Below are positions 1-11,308 of a stretch of DNA of 64,000 nucleotides, piece by piece. Numbering within the stretch: position 1 is the first letter of the stretch; each line of letters opens with the position of its first letter. The position numbers were made by a program, and so were the translations under genes. Under the pieces are notes generated by a model. It was not told the origin of the DNA. It searched no databases and saw only the letters and a list, made by a program, of their open reading frames with translations. This DNA comes from Hexactinellida sp. DTS-2022 (Eukaryota > Porifera > Hexactinellida): NCBI GenBank assembly GCA_028753945.1, contig JAPNXP010000010.1, forward strand, positions 4,467,042-4,531,041, given 5' to 3'.

Positions 1-344
1 AACGGACTGAATAAACCCAATTCAGTTCATCTCAAATTGACGCACGTTCAGTTCGTTCACGTTCACCTCCTAACTTCAACACAACCAGCGTTCGTTCAGT
101 TCAACGAGCTGATCCGCGTTCGTTCAATTCTTTTAATTCGATCAGTTCGTTCAGATCAGATGATAGGGTTGTGGTGGTTATTAGCTATGACATGCATAAA
201 AGAGTAGTGATCTATGATAATTACTCTTGTAGTCAGTGGTGTATTCCTATTTTGAATAGCGGGGGAATTGTGTTTAACATAACTCATTTTTATCATAAAA
301 TTTTAAAACTCATTGAAAACGATTGAGAATGAAAAACCTTATCT
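1..344. repeat. Irregular GTTCGTTCA-rich repeat and plain A+T-rich DNA
   Basis: The first 160 bases repeat the motif GTTCGTTCA or CAGTTCGTTC several times in imperfect form. Related copies occur at about 975-1040. No coding potential or clear terminal repeats are visible, and the unit may continue beyond the window's left edge. Confidence 0.4.
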
Positions 345-697
345 CATACCTGCCAACCTATTTGAGACATATCCCTGCACGTACTCCTATTTCCACCTGT
401 ACATTGAACAAAACCCCTGTACACCCCAAAAAAAAATCATTTTTGTAAAGGTGAAACATTAGTTTATATAGACTGTATAGGGAATCCCTGTATCCTCGCA
501 TAGGAATAGATTATTTACACAAAACAAAATGCTATATTTAGATAGTGTAGACATGTTTAGGTATTAATAGACTCACAATCAATAATTTTTTCCTAGCTAA
601 AAATCCCTGTACAAATGTATAAATCCCTGTACGGTCCAGGTAAAATGGTCAAAATCCCTGTACTGTACAGGGAATCCCTGTACGGTTGGCAGGTATG
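345..697. mobile_element. MITE with CATACCTGCCAACC ends and internal ATCCCTGTAC repeats
   Basis: The terminal inverted repeat CATACCTGCCAACC opens at 345 and its complement closes at 697. Direct repeats TTATCT flank it at 339-344 and 698-703. Inside, the decamer ATCCCTGTAC and close variants recur about seven times, one pair forming a CTGTACAG palindrome. It has no coding capacity. The 6-bp duplication does not settle the superfamily; hAT-like is possible if two flanking bases have mutated. Confidence 0.7.
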
Positions 698-2075
698 TTA
701 TCTAAATCTGAAATTTTTCGAAATTTATCTAACATTTTGATACGGCCACACTGTGGCGTTTGGGCAGCATACGGTTAACAATTGAACTTTATAAAATTGA
801 AAAATTTGAATACCGGACAGAAAGTTCTTTTAAATACTTCATATTAATTAGGTAGCGTGGGTTCTCCGAAATGAAAAAGTGGGGGAACAGCGTCCCCCCC
901 CCCCCAATATACCACAGCTTGAGTGATGTATTATGTTTACCTAGGGATTAATGATTCAGTATTTCTAATCTTTCAATATTCAGTTTTTTTCGTTTAGTTC
1001 GTTCAGCGTGTTCCCTTAAAAATCCTGCGTTCAGTTCGTAGACCTTTCATTCCCTGATCTGCGCCTATTTTTTCAGTACCATGAGATTTTCAAGCTGGCG
1101 TAAAATAAAGTGGAGTCGTAGGAGTTGAGCGAATATGCTTACATTTTCTTCAGTTAATTAACTATAACTAAATGTAAATTATCCCCCCCCCCCCCCCCCC
1201 CCTCCCCTTCCACCTGACTTCAATTGGACTTCGTTAATTAACCCCCCCTGACTTCAATTGGACTTCGTTTACCCCCTCCTGAGGAGGTAAACGGAGAGAT
1301 CCATGACTGCCTGAGTCACTCTGGTTATAAATTGTAAATATAAATAGTGTCGATAACCTTGATTATATGTGGTTGGGCTGATTGAATGTGGTATTGTGTT
1401 GAATCAGTCGGAGTATTAGTATTTAGGGGCGAATTGATTTGAATTTCATCCAGGAGTGTTTCAATTTGACGAGTATCTATAAGAAATTCGAGTTATTAAG
1501 AAGTTCGTTCGTTTATGGAGAAAATCTTTTGTACTTAAATGAGAATTAATTGTTAGTGTTGTTATGTTTGTAATGGCGGAATTTTCCAATTGTGGAAATA
1601 TAAATGGACTGAATTCAATGAATCATCATCACTATACCAGAATAACCAGTTGTTAAGAGTAATGAAATTCAGCTTTTGTTTCAATTCTTCTAGATCAGGG
1701 GTCGCTACCTACGGCCCGCTGGCCAGATTTGGCCCGCACGCGAATTTAACCGTCCCACTGCTCTATATACACTTCCCGGACAAAAATCTTTGATTTTAAT
1801 GAGCTAATTAAATATTTACTTTTGGATCTAATGAGGCAATTAGAATGTAGACAATTATAATTTCGATTATTTTCTACTGAAATACAGATACATACCCATT
1901 TGTGCCAGGGACATGAATGACTTAAAATCATATGTTTTAAAATTCATAATTATAGCAATATATTTAAAGTCACTTTAGGGTAGTAAAAATGACATTTAAT
2001 ACGCTGTTAGAAGATTATTGTGCTGCATTACAATTCCTATTGTTCAAATACTTTTGGCCAGGGAGTAGATAACTT
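698..2075. other. No gene seen; poly-C tracts and repeat scraps
   Basis: Long C runs lie near 893-904 and 1183-1202. After the second, a block resembling CTTCAATTGGACTTCG is repeated twice, and a related poly-C block lies at 61628-61680. Position 1694 starts CAGGGGTCGCTACC, a hAT-style left end, but no matching right end was found. Reading frames here are short and unlike known proteins. Confidence 0.5.
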
Positions 2076-2170
2076 ATGACATAGATGCCCTTGGGGTACA
2101 AGGTATAAATAGAAAACCCCACTTTCAATTGAAATTAAATTAAATTTCACTTTCACTTTCAATTGGCAAC
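2076..2170 (+). promoter_or_regulatory. Repeat-borne TATA-box promoter-like segment, copy 1
   Basis: TATAAATAG at 2104-2112 is a good animal TATA box, in a segment that recurs at 31005-31100 (TATA at 31029-31037) and more weakly at 59636-59700 (TATA at 59651-59659). Shared context includes ACATAGATGCCC upstream and CTTTCAATTGGCAAC downstream in the first two. This suggests the promoter region of a transposable element rather than a host gene. No downstream ORF was identified. Confidence 0.4.
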
Positions 2171-2814
2171 AAAGAGATAACTTGTCATAACTTATTAATA
2201 ACATGCTCATCATGACCTCAGATTTGGCCATTGGCCGTCATTCAATTGAAATCCAGAATATTTAAATTATTATTTTTCGAAAGTATTCCTTGATGGTGAA
2301 TGTAATCTCCCAATACATTGTTAAATAAATAGTGCTGATTGTGCATGCGCATTGTGTTTCTTAAACACCTTACAATCTGCTAATAAAATAATAAAATAAT
2401 ATTTCGTCCTTTTAAGTGCTCTTTGTCTCGCAGAATTGTTTAACATTTAATCCATATTTGAAAAGTCTTTAATTAATAAGTATTTCATTATTCTTTACGT
2501 TTAACATATTTGAATTTATTTTCTTTCTGGATTTGATTAATGGCATCAAATAAGAGAAGAAAAGTAATCACGAAATCGTGCATTCTGGGAAAGTTGGATC
2601 GAACAATACCTTTTATTATGTGTCGAGATAAACCTTTATGTTTAATGTAAATACATCTGTTTCTGTAGTAAAGAGTGCAATTTTTTGCGGCATTACATAA
2701 CAAAGCTCCGGAGAAATTTAATACAATTATTGGAGTAGAGGGAAAAGATATGTTATAACTCTGCAAGTATCCTTGGGTAAACAGCAAGGTTTTTCACAAA
2801 GCACTATAACTGAA
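2171..2814. other. No supported gene
   Basis: A 99-codon frame on the minus strand (2787-2488) is the longest. Its predicted protein is basic and unlike any family I know, and no splice or promoter context was seen. I treat the stretch as unassigned A+T-rich DNA. Confidence 0.4.
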
Positions 2815-3440
2815 TCAGATAAAAAATCAAAAATTGCAGCTGTGCCGACGCATTTCCCTTTGATGACACTATCTTTTGGTGCCTACAGGTTGGGTAATTG
2901 ATAGTGCCTCCAAGGAAAATGCTGTCAGCACAGCTGCAATTTTGGATTTTTTTCGCCATGTCATGATTACTATGAAGGTGTTAAATTATTTTAGAAAGGT
3001 GTTTCAGAAGGCAACGACCCTTAGAGTGGTGGAAGTTTCCATTTAGATCACTTCATTTTAGAGATATTCGAGTTTAAGTATAATATAATAGGTAAAGACT
3101 AAGCATTTTTCATGTGCGTGTTGGGTGATCACCCAACACCAACCAACCCATTCGAATTATATAATTCACAAAATTGTAAAAACACATTTTTTAACGATGT
3201 CATCATCACCTCAAGGTGTCAACACCCATTTGTAGATGTGTTACGTGGCACAAGGATCAATTGATAAACTGGAAGTTTGTTTCTATCTTGTTTCATCTCT
3301 GAGATTAATGCTATTTATCAAATTCGTATAAATATTTATTAATATTATTAATAATTTAACACCAATTTCAATGTCGACTTGAATTTATTAAGTTTAATTA
3401 TTTGTCATATATAGTAATTTAAATTAATTTGGAACCAAAT
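2815..3440 (+). repeat. Hairpin-headed dispersed repeat family, copy 1
   Basis: About 600 bp shared with 30176-30700, 51838-52060 and 62614-63140. It opens with a long imperfect hairpin whose arms read GCAGCTGTGCCGAC and GTCAGCACAGCTGC. Unique-looking sequence follows, with AGGTGTTAAATTATTT, CAACGACCCTTAGAGTGGTG and a smaller stem GTTGGGTGATCACCCAAC. No ORF is conserved, so it is a non-autonomous element or a SINE-like or structured transcript. Ends are approximate. Confidence 0.7.
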
Positions 3441-3499
3441 TCAATTCCGCACACTCGATGATACCTAATATACAAATTGGAATCGTCTACTATATAATA

Positions 3500-3915
3500 C
3501 AGTCAACTCCCGTTATAACGAAGTGCTCAGGATCGTAGTTTCATTTCGTTATAAGCGGAGTTTGTTATAACCGGAGTTCGTTAAAAGCGGAGTTCGATCT
3601 AAATAGAGTTCATTACAAATATAATTTCGTTGTAACCGGAGTTTATTATAAACGGATTTCGTTATAACCGGAGTTCGTTATAAGCAGAATTCGTTATAAC
3701 CTGAGTTCGTTATAACTGGAGTAAAATCAATAGCTTCTAGGCTATATGGGATTTAAATCACTTCGTTATAAGCGGAGTTTCGTTATATCCATTTCGTTGT
3801 AACCGAAGTTTTAATAATGTACATAATAAGATAGAAAGATTTCCGGACCATTGAATGACTTCGTTATAAGCAGGTACTTCGTTCTATCCGACTTGGTTAT
3901 AATGGGAGTTGACTG
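3500..3915. mobile_element. pogo/Tigger-like MITE with tandem GTTATAAC units
   Basis: The ends CAGTCAACTCCCGTTATAAC and its complement are flanked by TA on each side (3498-3499 and 3916-3917), as for Tc1/mariner/pogo insertions. The interior holds many tandem imperfect units of the form CGTTATAACCGGAGTT. It has no transposase and must have been moved in trans. Confidence 0.85.
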
Positions 3916-3934
3916 TATGTCAAATATAGACGGA

Positions 3935-4420
3935 GCGTGACCTTCGTTATACAGGCCTTACTACTACTCCGAACCGTGGATTACTTAAGGCCATTGATTA
4001 TTAGCTGACATATCTTTATCCCAATAGCTAGTAATGACAAACCTGAGAAATGCATTATAATTATATAGGAAGTTAAGAACATGATATCAAGGCATACATA
4101 ACACCCTTTAGCATTGTGATATATCACCATTTGATTACGTAATCGATATTTTTCGTGGGATTTATCGTTTTTTATAGCCTGCTTTTAACATAGTTAAATG
4201 CGTTATAAATGTTCAAAATTGGAAAATCTAACTCTGGCCTGTAGAGCGGATACGGACTTGGTTATTTATCTCTAACTATAACATTTATTGTAAAAGAATC
4301 AATGGACTTAAACGATATCCATGGTCCAAAATTTAACACTAATGAACAGGCCTTATTATAACGTAGGTCACGGTACTACTTAGTGGTACTCTGTCACAAG
4401 CATACTGGTTGATCTTGCTT
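3935..4420 (+). repeat. Dispersed non-coding repeat family R3, copy 1
   Basis: The segment is shared with 44490-45010 and 49262-49620. Diagnostic strings include TTTTAACATAGTTAAA, CGTTATAAATGTTCAAAATT and GATATATCACCATTTG. No ORF or terminal repeat was resolved, so it is an unclassified interspersed repeat. Confidence 0.65.
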
Positions 4421-4804
4421 TAGTAAGTATCGAAAGTGAGTTAGCAAAAAAATTGATGTCAACTCAATTATCGATATCTTTAGTCGATAAAGGTTCGAAG
4501 AGGTCGCTTTTAGAGAGAGATATTACATATCATAGATGACGTATTATAAATAATTATTTATAGGATCATTAAATAGTAGATAAAAACACATAATTTCAAT
4601 GCATAAAGTACAGATAAAACATTTTTGAGAAAATATTGCTGTCCCGTGTTCTACTTAGCCAGGGGTCGCTCCCAACTCGCTCCCAAATACTCTCCACTGC
4701 CTTGCAGAGGACGGTCGCTAGTTTAGCCCGGAAATAAAAAGAAATAATGTTAGAAACGCGAATGGCGCATATAAACACGCCAAACGCACTTAGACTGCAA
4801 CATG

Positions 4805-5785
4805 TTTCGAGTTGATTGAAGAAAGTGGACGGTTTCCAAATATGATTTTTGGCATATAGGGGTAATAGGGGGATACCCGCCAACAAGTTGAGGTTTCCAC
4901 TCAAATTTCTCACACCTCGACAAGTTATGACGTTGTTTTGACAAAAATTGTCCGGCTACAAAAACTGTCCGGCCGGACAGTTTTTGTCAAATTTAGCAAA
5001 AAATGTTGTTTTGACAAAAAGTGTCCGGCTACAAAAACTGTCCGGCCGGACAGTTTTTGTCAAATTTAGCAAAAAATGTTGTTTTGACAAAAGTGTCCGG
5101 CTACAAAAAATGTGCCCCGGATAGTTTTTGTCACATTTAGCAAAAAAATTTGGCTACAAAAACTTAATATTTTTCTTATATTTTTAAGCATATTACGCAA
5201 GAAAGAGAATCTGTGATAAAACAGTGAATACGTATACTACAAGTGAGAATGTAACTTTGTTTTAACTCATCTAATAATCTGATACAGTATAACCTTGATC
5301 ATCCGAACTCTTTGGGATTACTCAAAACAAGTTGGGATAATTAGGATAAACACATTGTATTAAATTAGCCAAGGGTTCCCGGATAATCGAAAAATCCGGA
5401 TATTCAGGATTGTATTTAGTGTTTGACAAAAACTGTCCGACCGGACAGTTTTTGTCAAAACAACATCATTGTTACATTTCGAGAACCCTGAAAATTCACT
5501 TAATCTCACACAATTCGCGCCCTTTAAGAGAGAAAAATCTGAAAATTTAATAGAACATGTACATTAATGATGCGGACACGTTGGTCACACCAGATTGCCA
5601 CTATGCTTACTCATTATCGCATGATGACGAAATCACTAAATTTCACATTGTTAAATTTCACTCTTTTCGGCCTATTTACGCTCTATAATCAATATTAGGA
5701 GTATATAAACCACACACCAACCGCGAAGCGGTTGGTGTGTGGTTGTGTTTTGTCGCGAAGCGACCTAGCAAGGGAAGCGCGCTAG
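4805..5785 (+). mobile_element. Helitron family 1, copy A, 5'-truncated and interrupted
   Basis: It matches the intact family-1 copies at 20846-21344 and 33673-34354 but lacks the 5' TC end. The 3' end reads GCGCGCTAG followed by T, with a stem around CCAACCGCGAAGCGGTTGG upstream, as canonical Helitrons end in CTAG/T after a hairpin. A palindromic element (4934-5462) is inserted at an ACGT site. It is non-autonomous. Confidence 0.85.
4934..5462. mobile_element. ACGT-targeting palindromic GTCCGG element, copy 1
   Basis: It starts TGTTTTGACAAAAA and ends with the complement. It is flanked by ACGT (4930-4933) and ACAT (5463-5466), the second explained by CpG decay. The terminal zone repeats the palindrome CTGTCCGGCCGGACAG with TTTTTGTC arms three times. 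The interior matches the copy at 16543-16926, including AATCCGGATATTCAGGA. It is non-coding; the family is not recognised. Confidence 0.75.
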
Positions 5786-5799
5786 TTTTACGAACTTAC

Positions 5800-6250
5800 A
5801 TATCAAAAGTTATTAGTTTATAATGTGTTCTATTATTTTAGCACTATATGGGTGATCTGATTTGTTTGCTTAACAAGAATGCACTTATAATAGTTAGCTA
5901 CTCTGATGCATTGTTTATTTGTTACACCTATATTGGCTTCATATGATAATACTATTAATTAAATTAGGTAATTTCTAACCTAGGATTTCTACTAGAAATG
6001 AAATTAAGTTAATTAATCCAGGATTTTGGTTCTGCCTTACGATGAGACGTGGAGTACTCCAGCTCCACGATCCACGGATGAGATTTATTTTGTTAATTAT
6101 TGCTATCAATTAAACTAAATAAATCACTAACCCATCCTGCAAATGAATGGTTTATGGTTAAATGTATTATGTTTATTATTATAGTCCAGCTGCTTACAAC
6201 AATAATCATACACTTTTATATATAATTTTCATTCTTTGTAGCTTTGTTCT
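5800..6250 (+). repeat. Dispersed repeat family R5, copy 1
   Basis: It matches 59485-59640 plus 60165-60300, where a LINE fragment splits the second copy. Shared strings include GGGTGATCTGATTTGTTT and TTATTGCTATCAATTAAA. Nothing in it is coding. Confidence 0.6.
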
Positions 6251-6899
6251 TTAATGCAAATCATGTATTTTTGGATATAGTGCCAACTCCAAATTCCAAT
6301 GTGTCGGCCCAAATTGACCACTTAAGGGACACATTTTGAAGGTGTTATAACTCATCTAACTTCCTCAAATCAAGTCCAATCCAATTTTTATGCCGATATT
6401 CGTAATCAACACTAAATTTGGTTTAACAACATTCCTTTCTCAAATTATTCTAACCCTATCGAGTGACCCCTTGTTCGACTCCACTCAGCTTCCTGAAGCT
6501 AGTTAGACACATGCGGACCCTCTTTAAGTCATTTGGTACAATTGTACGAGATAATCATGTTTTCATGTTTACTATACTGTTTTATGTTGGAGTTGTACGA
6601 ACTCATTCTGCACTTTATGATACTGCCAATCTGTTTCTCCACTTAATCAGATTAAATAATGCACTTTATACATTTTTAATTGCCGTACTTATCAATCAGA
6701 TTTGTAAATTTAAATGCATCCTGCTTTGATTTTTCCTATTTTGCATTAAATTAGAAGTTAGTCTAGACTCAAATGGATAAAGATTCGATTTTCAACATTG
6801 AACTACCTACTTTAGATTGGTTAATGTGTATTATTTGACAGAGTGGTTCGAAAGAAAAGTTGGTGTTCCTTTTAGAGCCTAGAAGAAAGGATCCAGGCA
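6251..6899. other. No supported gene
   Basis: An 88-codon frame (6463-6729, +) is hydrophobic but unlike known families and has no supporting signals. The stretch is otherwise A+T-rich and unassigned. Confidence 0.4.
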
Positions 6900-7418
6900 T
6901 CTATATATGTAAAGTAGTAGGTTTGTCTGTCTGTGTGTGTGTCTGTCCTCACATCTCCTCCGAGAGTTCACAACAGATCTGAACAAAGATTTTCATGCCA
7001 TCTAGGAGTTACCCCACCACCCTGAATAAGGAGTTTTTAAGAGATATTTACATTCCTCGCGAAGTTAACTCAAAATATGTGATTTTTTGGCACCTTCCCA
7101 TACATTTCAATGGGAATTATCAAAAGTTCACAGTGCTGCTAGAAAAACATTTCAAACGTGCAATCTAGGTTTTAGTGTATGAGAAATCCAAATATTATTT
7201 TAAAGTCACTAGAATGCATAATTTGCAATTTACCATATGCATATTTTTCATACTTTGCGAGGGTACCGACCTTGACTTATCAGATTGCAGAGTTTTCACA
7301 ATATTCTATTGGTCTATAATTCAATGGGTCAATTGTGTATGAAAGAAAACAACAATTGAATGTCCTGGAGAGGAAAACTGAAATTGAATACCGCGGCGAA
7401 GCGTGGGAACCCGCCTAG
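6900..7418 (+). mobile_element. Canonical non-autonomous Helitron, 519 bp
   Basis: It opens with TCTATATATGTAAAG at 6900 and closes with CTAG at 7415-7418, between A (6899) and T (7419), the Helitron insertion rule. About 18 bp before the end, CCGCG and CGTGG form a small stem around GCGAAG. The TC end is followed by a GT-rich stretch (6930-6955), as in the other Helitrons here. No coding sequence. Confidence 0.88.
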
Positions 7419-7589
7419 TATAATATAAAACAATTCTTGGAGACATGTGGAATTTCATGAGAATTGGAGAACTTCCTGTCTCATTCAAGCAGCTTGATTT
7501 TCAGAATGAAGACGGCTTGTGTATTTTTCTAGAGAAACACAAAACAAAATGCACTAATTCTGTTGAGACAGTATAATAACACCAAGTAT

Positions 7590-8030
7590 GATCGTATTCT
7601 TCGCTTGCTAGTTCGCTTCGAAGCAGAACCCAACCACACACCAACCGATCGCGATTGGTGTTTGGTTTATATACTTCTAACATTGGTTATAAAGCGTAAT
7701 AGGCCTAAATGTCAAATTTACAATGTGAAATTTAGTGATTACGTCATCATGCGATAATGATTAAGCACATTGGAAATCTGGTGTGACCAACGTGTGCGAA
7801 TCATTAATGTGCATGTTTTATTAAATTTTGAGATTTTTATCTCTTAGAGGACGGGAGTTATGTGCAATTAAGTGAATTTTCACAGTTTTCGAAATGTGAC
7901 TATGACGTCATAACTTGTCGAGGTGTGTGAAATTTTGAGTGGAAACCTCAACTTGTTGTCGGGTGCCCAAAGTTACCCCTATATGCACATTTGGAAACCG
8001 GAAACCTAATGCTTTTTCAATTTAAAAATT
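7590..8030 (-). mobile_element. Helitron family 1, copy B, degraded
   Basis: The minus-strand copy has the 3' hairpin zone at 7600-7660 (TTCGCTTGCTAG, ACACACCAACCG) and the diverged body to about 8010. It retains TGACGTCATAACTTGTCGAG. The 5' TC end is missing, so the copy is truncated near 8030. Confidence 0.75.
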
Positions 8031-8089
8031 GGAGCCTCTCAGACTCAAGTTAAAACCCCAAAGATCGCGACGTTCCAGTCCTTATCTAA

Positions 8090-10090
8090 AGGAGTCTATG
8101 ACTAGAACTAAAAAATTAGGTCATCAGCTAAAAAACTAGATGATATCCGTATGTCAGCAGCAAAGTTAAGCGAAGGTGATGTAATGGCTCTTGAAATATA
8201 ATACCATTTTAGCTGTTTGGTAGCATTATACAACCGCGCAAATACAGCTACCAAAAATTTTCATCAGGAATAAATGAGAATGTTGTTAAAAAAGCATAAC
8301 CTTTGCAGAACCTGTAATTTATGTCGAAGAGGAACTAGCAGTAATCAAAGTATTAAAGTTGTGTGATGTTTCAAAAATATATTATAGCAAGCTAAAACAG
8401 TTAGAAATTAATGAAGTGGCTCAATCTACGAGGTTAAAAGACAGGTTGCACATATCCAGGGCTTAGAAGCTCACTCTAAGGGAAGAGAAATATTATTAAT
8501 AAGAGATGTAGATGTTGGAAATCTCCTGGCCGATTGATTTGGGGAAACTAAAGAAAACGACGCAGTTAGCTTAGCTAGAGCAGCTAACATAGTGAGACGA
8601 GATTTATCTGAATGTTCATTTACATTTGAAGGATCATTTGAACCACACTGTCAACAAATTCTGTTGATTAGTATGATTCTGGCAGGTCCAAATATATCAG
8701 AGAAGATTCCAGCTATCTCTCAGAGACGTGACTAACCTATTGCACAATTATTAAATTCATTAGCACCAAAGTCTATCGGGACCAATCTAAAACGGGTGCA
8801 AAACGACATAAAAGAAATAAAGAAACTCCACTACCATTATACATAGGCATGATGTTGCATGCACAAACAAGAAAGCGTGGATTGGTCAATGGGTATGACA
8901 AGTACATTATACACAAGGTTTTCTGATTAAAGTAAATGGCTAGATGTTGTAGAGATTCTCTACATGGTATTGATACGACAAACCTTTCATGGTCAGCATA
9001 TTATGCAAGTCGGACTATACGAATTCCTACAAAATGTGCTTGTGCTGTGTTGCCACTTTTTGAAGACTCTGCCCATATTGTTGCAATGATAAGGCATTCA
9101 ATGAGTATTATTCAAAGTGCAGTGCAGTATTTAAATCCTTGGTCAAATTCCTGTGTTAGTTTGTGACCAACCTCTATTTGCTATTGCTAAGCAAATTCAA
9201 TGGACATGGAAGGAAATTTATGGTGAAAATAAGTTGGTAGTGATGTTTGGCGGGCTTTATATCGAGATGGCAGCTTGGAAAAAAGTTGGCACATTGCTTG
9301 ATTGTAGTAGTTGGTCAGATATACTTGCTGAATATAATATTTCCACATCTGGTAAAGCAGAGTTATATTTACGAGCATCACATTTGAAAATAACGAGATA
9401 TGCCCATGAAGTGACAGCATCATCCTCCCATATTTTGTGTCTCCAAGCATATGAATACCTTTTTGAATAATCAAGAAATAGCAAATTATCAGTCGTTTGA
9501 AGCATGCTGTGAAGAAGGGCTTATAAATACCCCATGTTCAAAGATTGGTATTTAGTTCTGGAACAGGAAATTACTGTCCTTAGATTTGTCAAGTCTCTCA
9601 GATCTTGTGACTTTTCTATGCATATTGAAGCACTCAAGTTACTCATGCCATGGTTCTTTGCGTTAAATAGAACAAATTATTCACGTTGGTTATCTGTGCA
9701 TGTGCAGCTGTTGAATGCAAATCATCCTGAACTGCTTGTGGACTTTAATCAGGTAAGTTCACATTTCAAAAAACCAATCGTGCTTTCTCAGCAATGCCTC
9801 TTGACCAAATACACGAGATGAATAACAAACAAGTTAGAGGAGATGGTGGTGCTATTGGCTTAACAGAGGACACCCATGCTCTTCTTCGATGGATGATAGG
9901 TGATCCAGAAATTTCTAGACTTTAGTGCATTTGAAGAACCAATTATTGAAGATACTAGCTTGCACCATGAGCAAGTACATTATTTTCAGTCTCATGTACA
10001 AGCCATGGTAACCACTTTATATAATCTGGTAAACCCACAGGCAAGAGTAGGTGATGTTGATTTTACAATCGCGCACCCAAATTTATAAAA
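8090..10090 (+). pseudogene. Decayed transposon-type gene of an unrecognised aquatic-invertebrate family
   Basis: Reading the plus strand across frameshifts and stops gives one long protein trace. Segments include CDQPLFAIAKQIQW (about 9165-9205), MFGGLYIEMAAWKK (9243-9284), LRASHLKITRYAHEVTA (9370-9420), EALKLLMPWFFALNRTNYSRWL (about 9630-9690) and NNKQVRGDGGAIGLT (about 9825-9865). From memory, proteins with MFGGLHIEMAA followed by PWFFALDHTNYARWL occur in multiple copies in cnidarian, mollusc and fish genomes. I cannot name their enzymatic class. At least six frame breaks make this copy dead. It ends just before P element 1. It could be a transposase or an accessory protein; no nuclease motif was assigned. 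Confidence 0.6.
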
Positions 10091-10503
10091 TATAGTACAT
10101 CATAGCCTACTCTACATAAGGCCTGTTGCATGATATTTTGAGACGCGTGAGATTTTGAGACGCCTATGTCATACACTCTATACGCCATGGATGTGCTATT
10201 ACAATTTATACAGTGATATTTTGAGACGCTATAAAAGGAAATTTTGGCTTATTTTACTTTTTATTAGGAATTTAAGAAAAATATAATTTTGAGACGCGTG
10301 AGATTTTGAGACACTACTATAAAAGTAATTTTCTACTTAATATCACTTTTTCATTATGAATTAAAGATTCTAACAAATTTGAGACGATAGAAAAGATAAA
10401 CCAGAGACATAGATGTGCTATTATATATCGTTTTGAGACGCTGGTATAAAACAATTTCTGAGTGATTACCTGTTTTGAACGTCTCAATATATTTCATATT
10501 CTA

Positions 10504-11005
10504 TCTGCAATATGTATCCATTTTAAATTATCTTAAATTACTGATAATTATAGCAAGTTATACCAGTAGCCCAATTTCCAATGTATATCTGATTCCACTA
10601 GTTTTCTAAATCTAATAATTTCCCAATTCAGCATGTGGTTATAATACTAACAATTGCAAAGACACAACTTTAATTAATTAAAAATAAAAACAACTATTAC
10701 AAACTAACAGAATAAATATACTAAATTAATTCAAATGAAACATAATAATAAATAAAAAACTCAACATATATAAAAATAATATAAAAACCCCAAAAGTACC
10801 CCCCTCCTGTACAAAAAAAGAGTCAAAGGAAACTACATTAAGTTACACTAAATTACACATACTATAAAATTAAACAGTATTACAGTGAACTCCAGTCGGC
10901 TATAAATCGGCTTATAACGAAGTTTAATGGTCTGGACGTCCTTATATTCGACTATACTATAGTCAAAGAAATCGCTAAAATGAAATTCTCTTCAGGCGAA
11001 GATAT
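10504..11005. other. Non-coding interior of the Ginger-like element
   Basis: A+T-rich filler with no frames of note. Near 10884-10970 a partial pogo-like MITE end appears (ACAGTGAACTCCAGTCGGCT), without a matching second end. Confidence 0.4.
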
Positions 11006-11308
11006 TTATCTTGGATATAATCTGAAGTTGTTCCATAAGTCTTGTAATTCGTGTTCAGTATTGATACGACAGGTAGATAGTGATCGAAGTAGTTTTGGAT
11101 GTAAAGGAAAGGCTGTAGGATTATCTGTGGGTATGTGGAAACTCCAACGCACCTCGAGAATCATTGACTCTTTCGTTCTGTAGACGTTATTGGCAACGTA
11201 GACATCGGCATCAAGAATAGCAGAATCAGCATAAATTTCCACATCTGTTGCCCAAATGGATTCACGATTCATAAGTTTTTTTGTGGTATGGTTTTTACAA
11301 GGTGTCAT
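11006..11308 (-). pseudogene. OTU-like cysteine protease remnant in the Ginger-like element
   Basis: A 100-codon frame reads WATDVEIYADSAILDADVYV followed by RWSFHIPT. This resembles the WGTDIEI..AASLL...IYV stretch of OTU deubiquitinase-like domains, which some integrase transposons carry. The catalytic Cys and His regions are not visible, so only part of the domain survives. The assignment rests on one motif and is tentative. An unrelated transposon protein is the alternative. Confidence 0.45.

Noticed and set aside
1183-1202. Poly-C tract as a G-quadruplex regulatory site
   Set aside because: Its complement could form a quadruplex, but it sits in a repeated low-complexity block with no gene nearby.
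3500-3915. Satellite of GTTATAAC units
   Set aside because: The tandem is bounded by inverted ends and TA, so it is the interior of a MITE.
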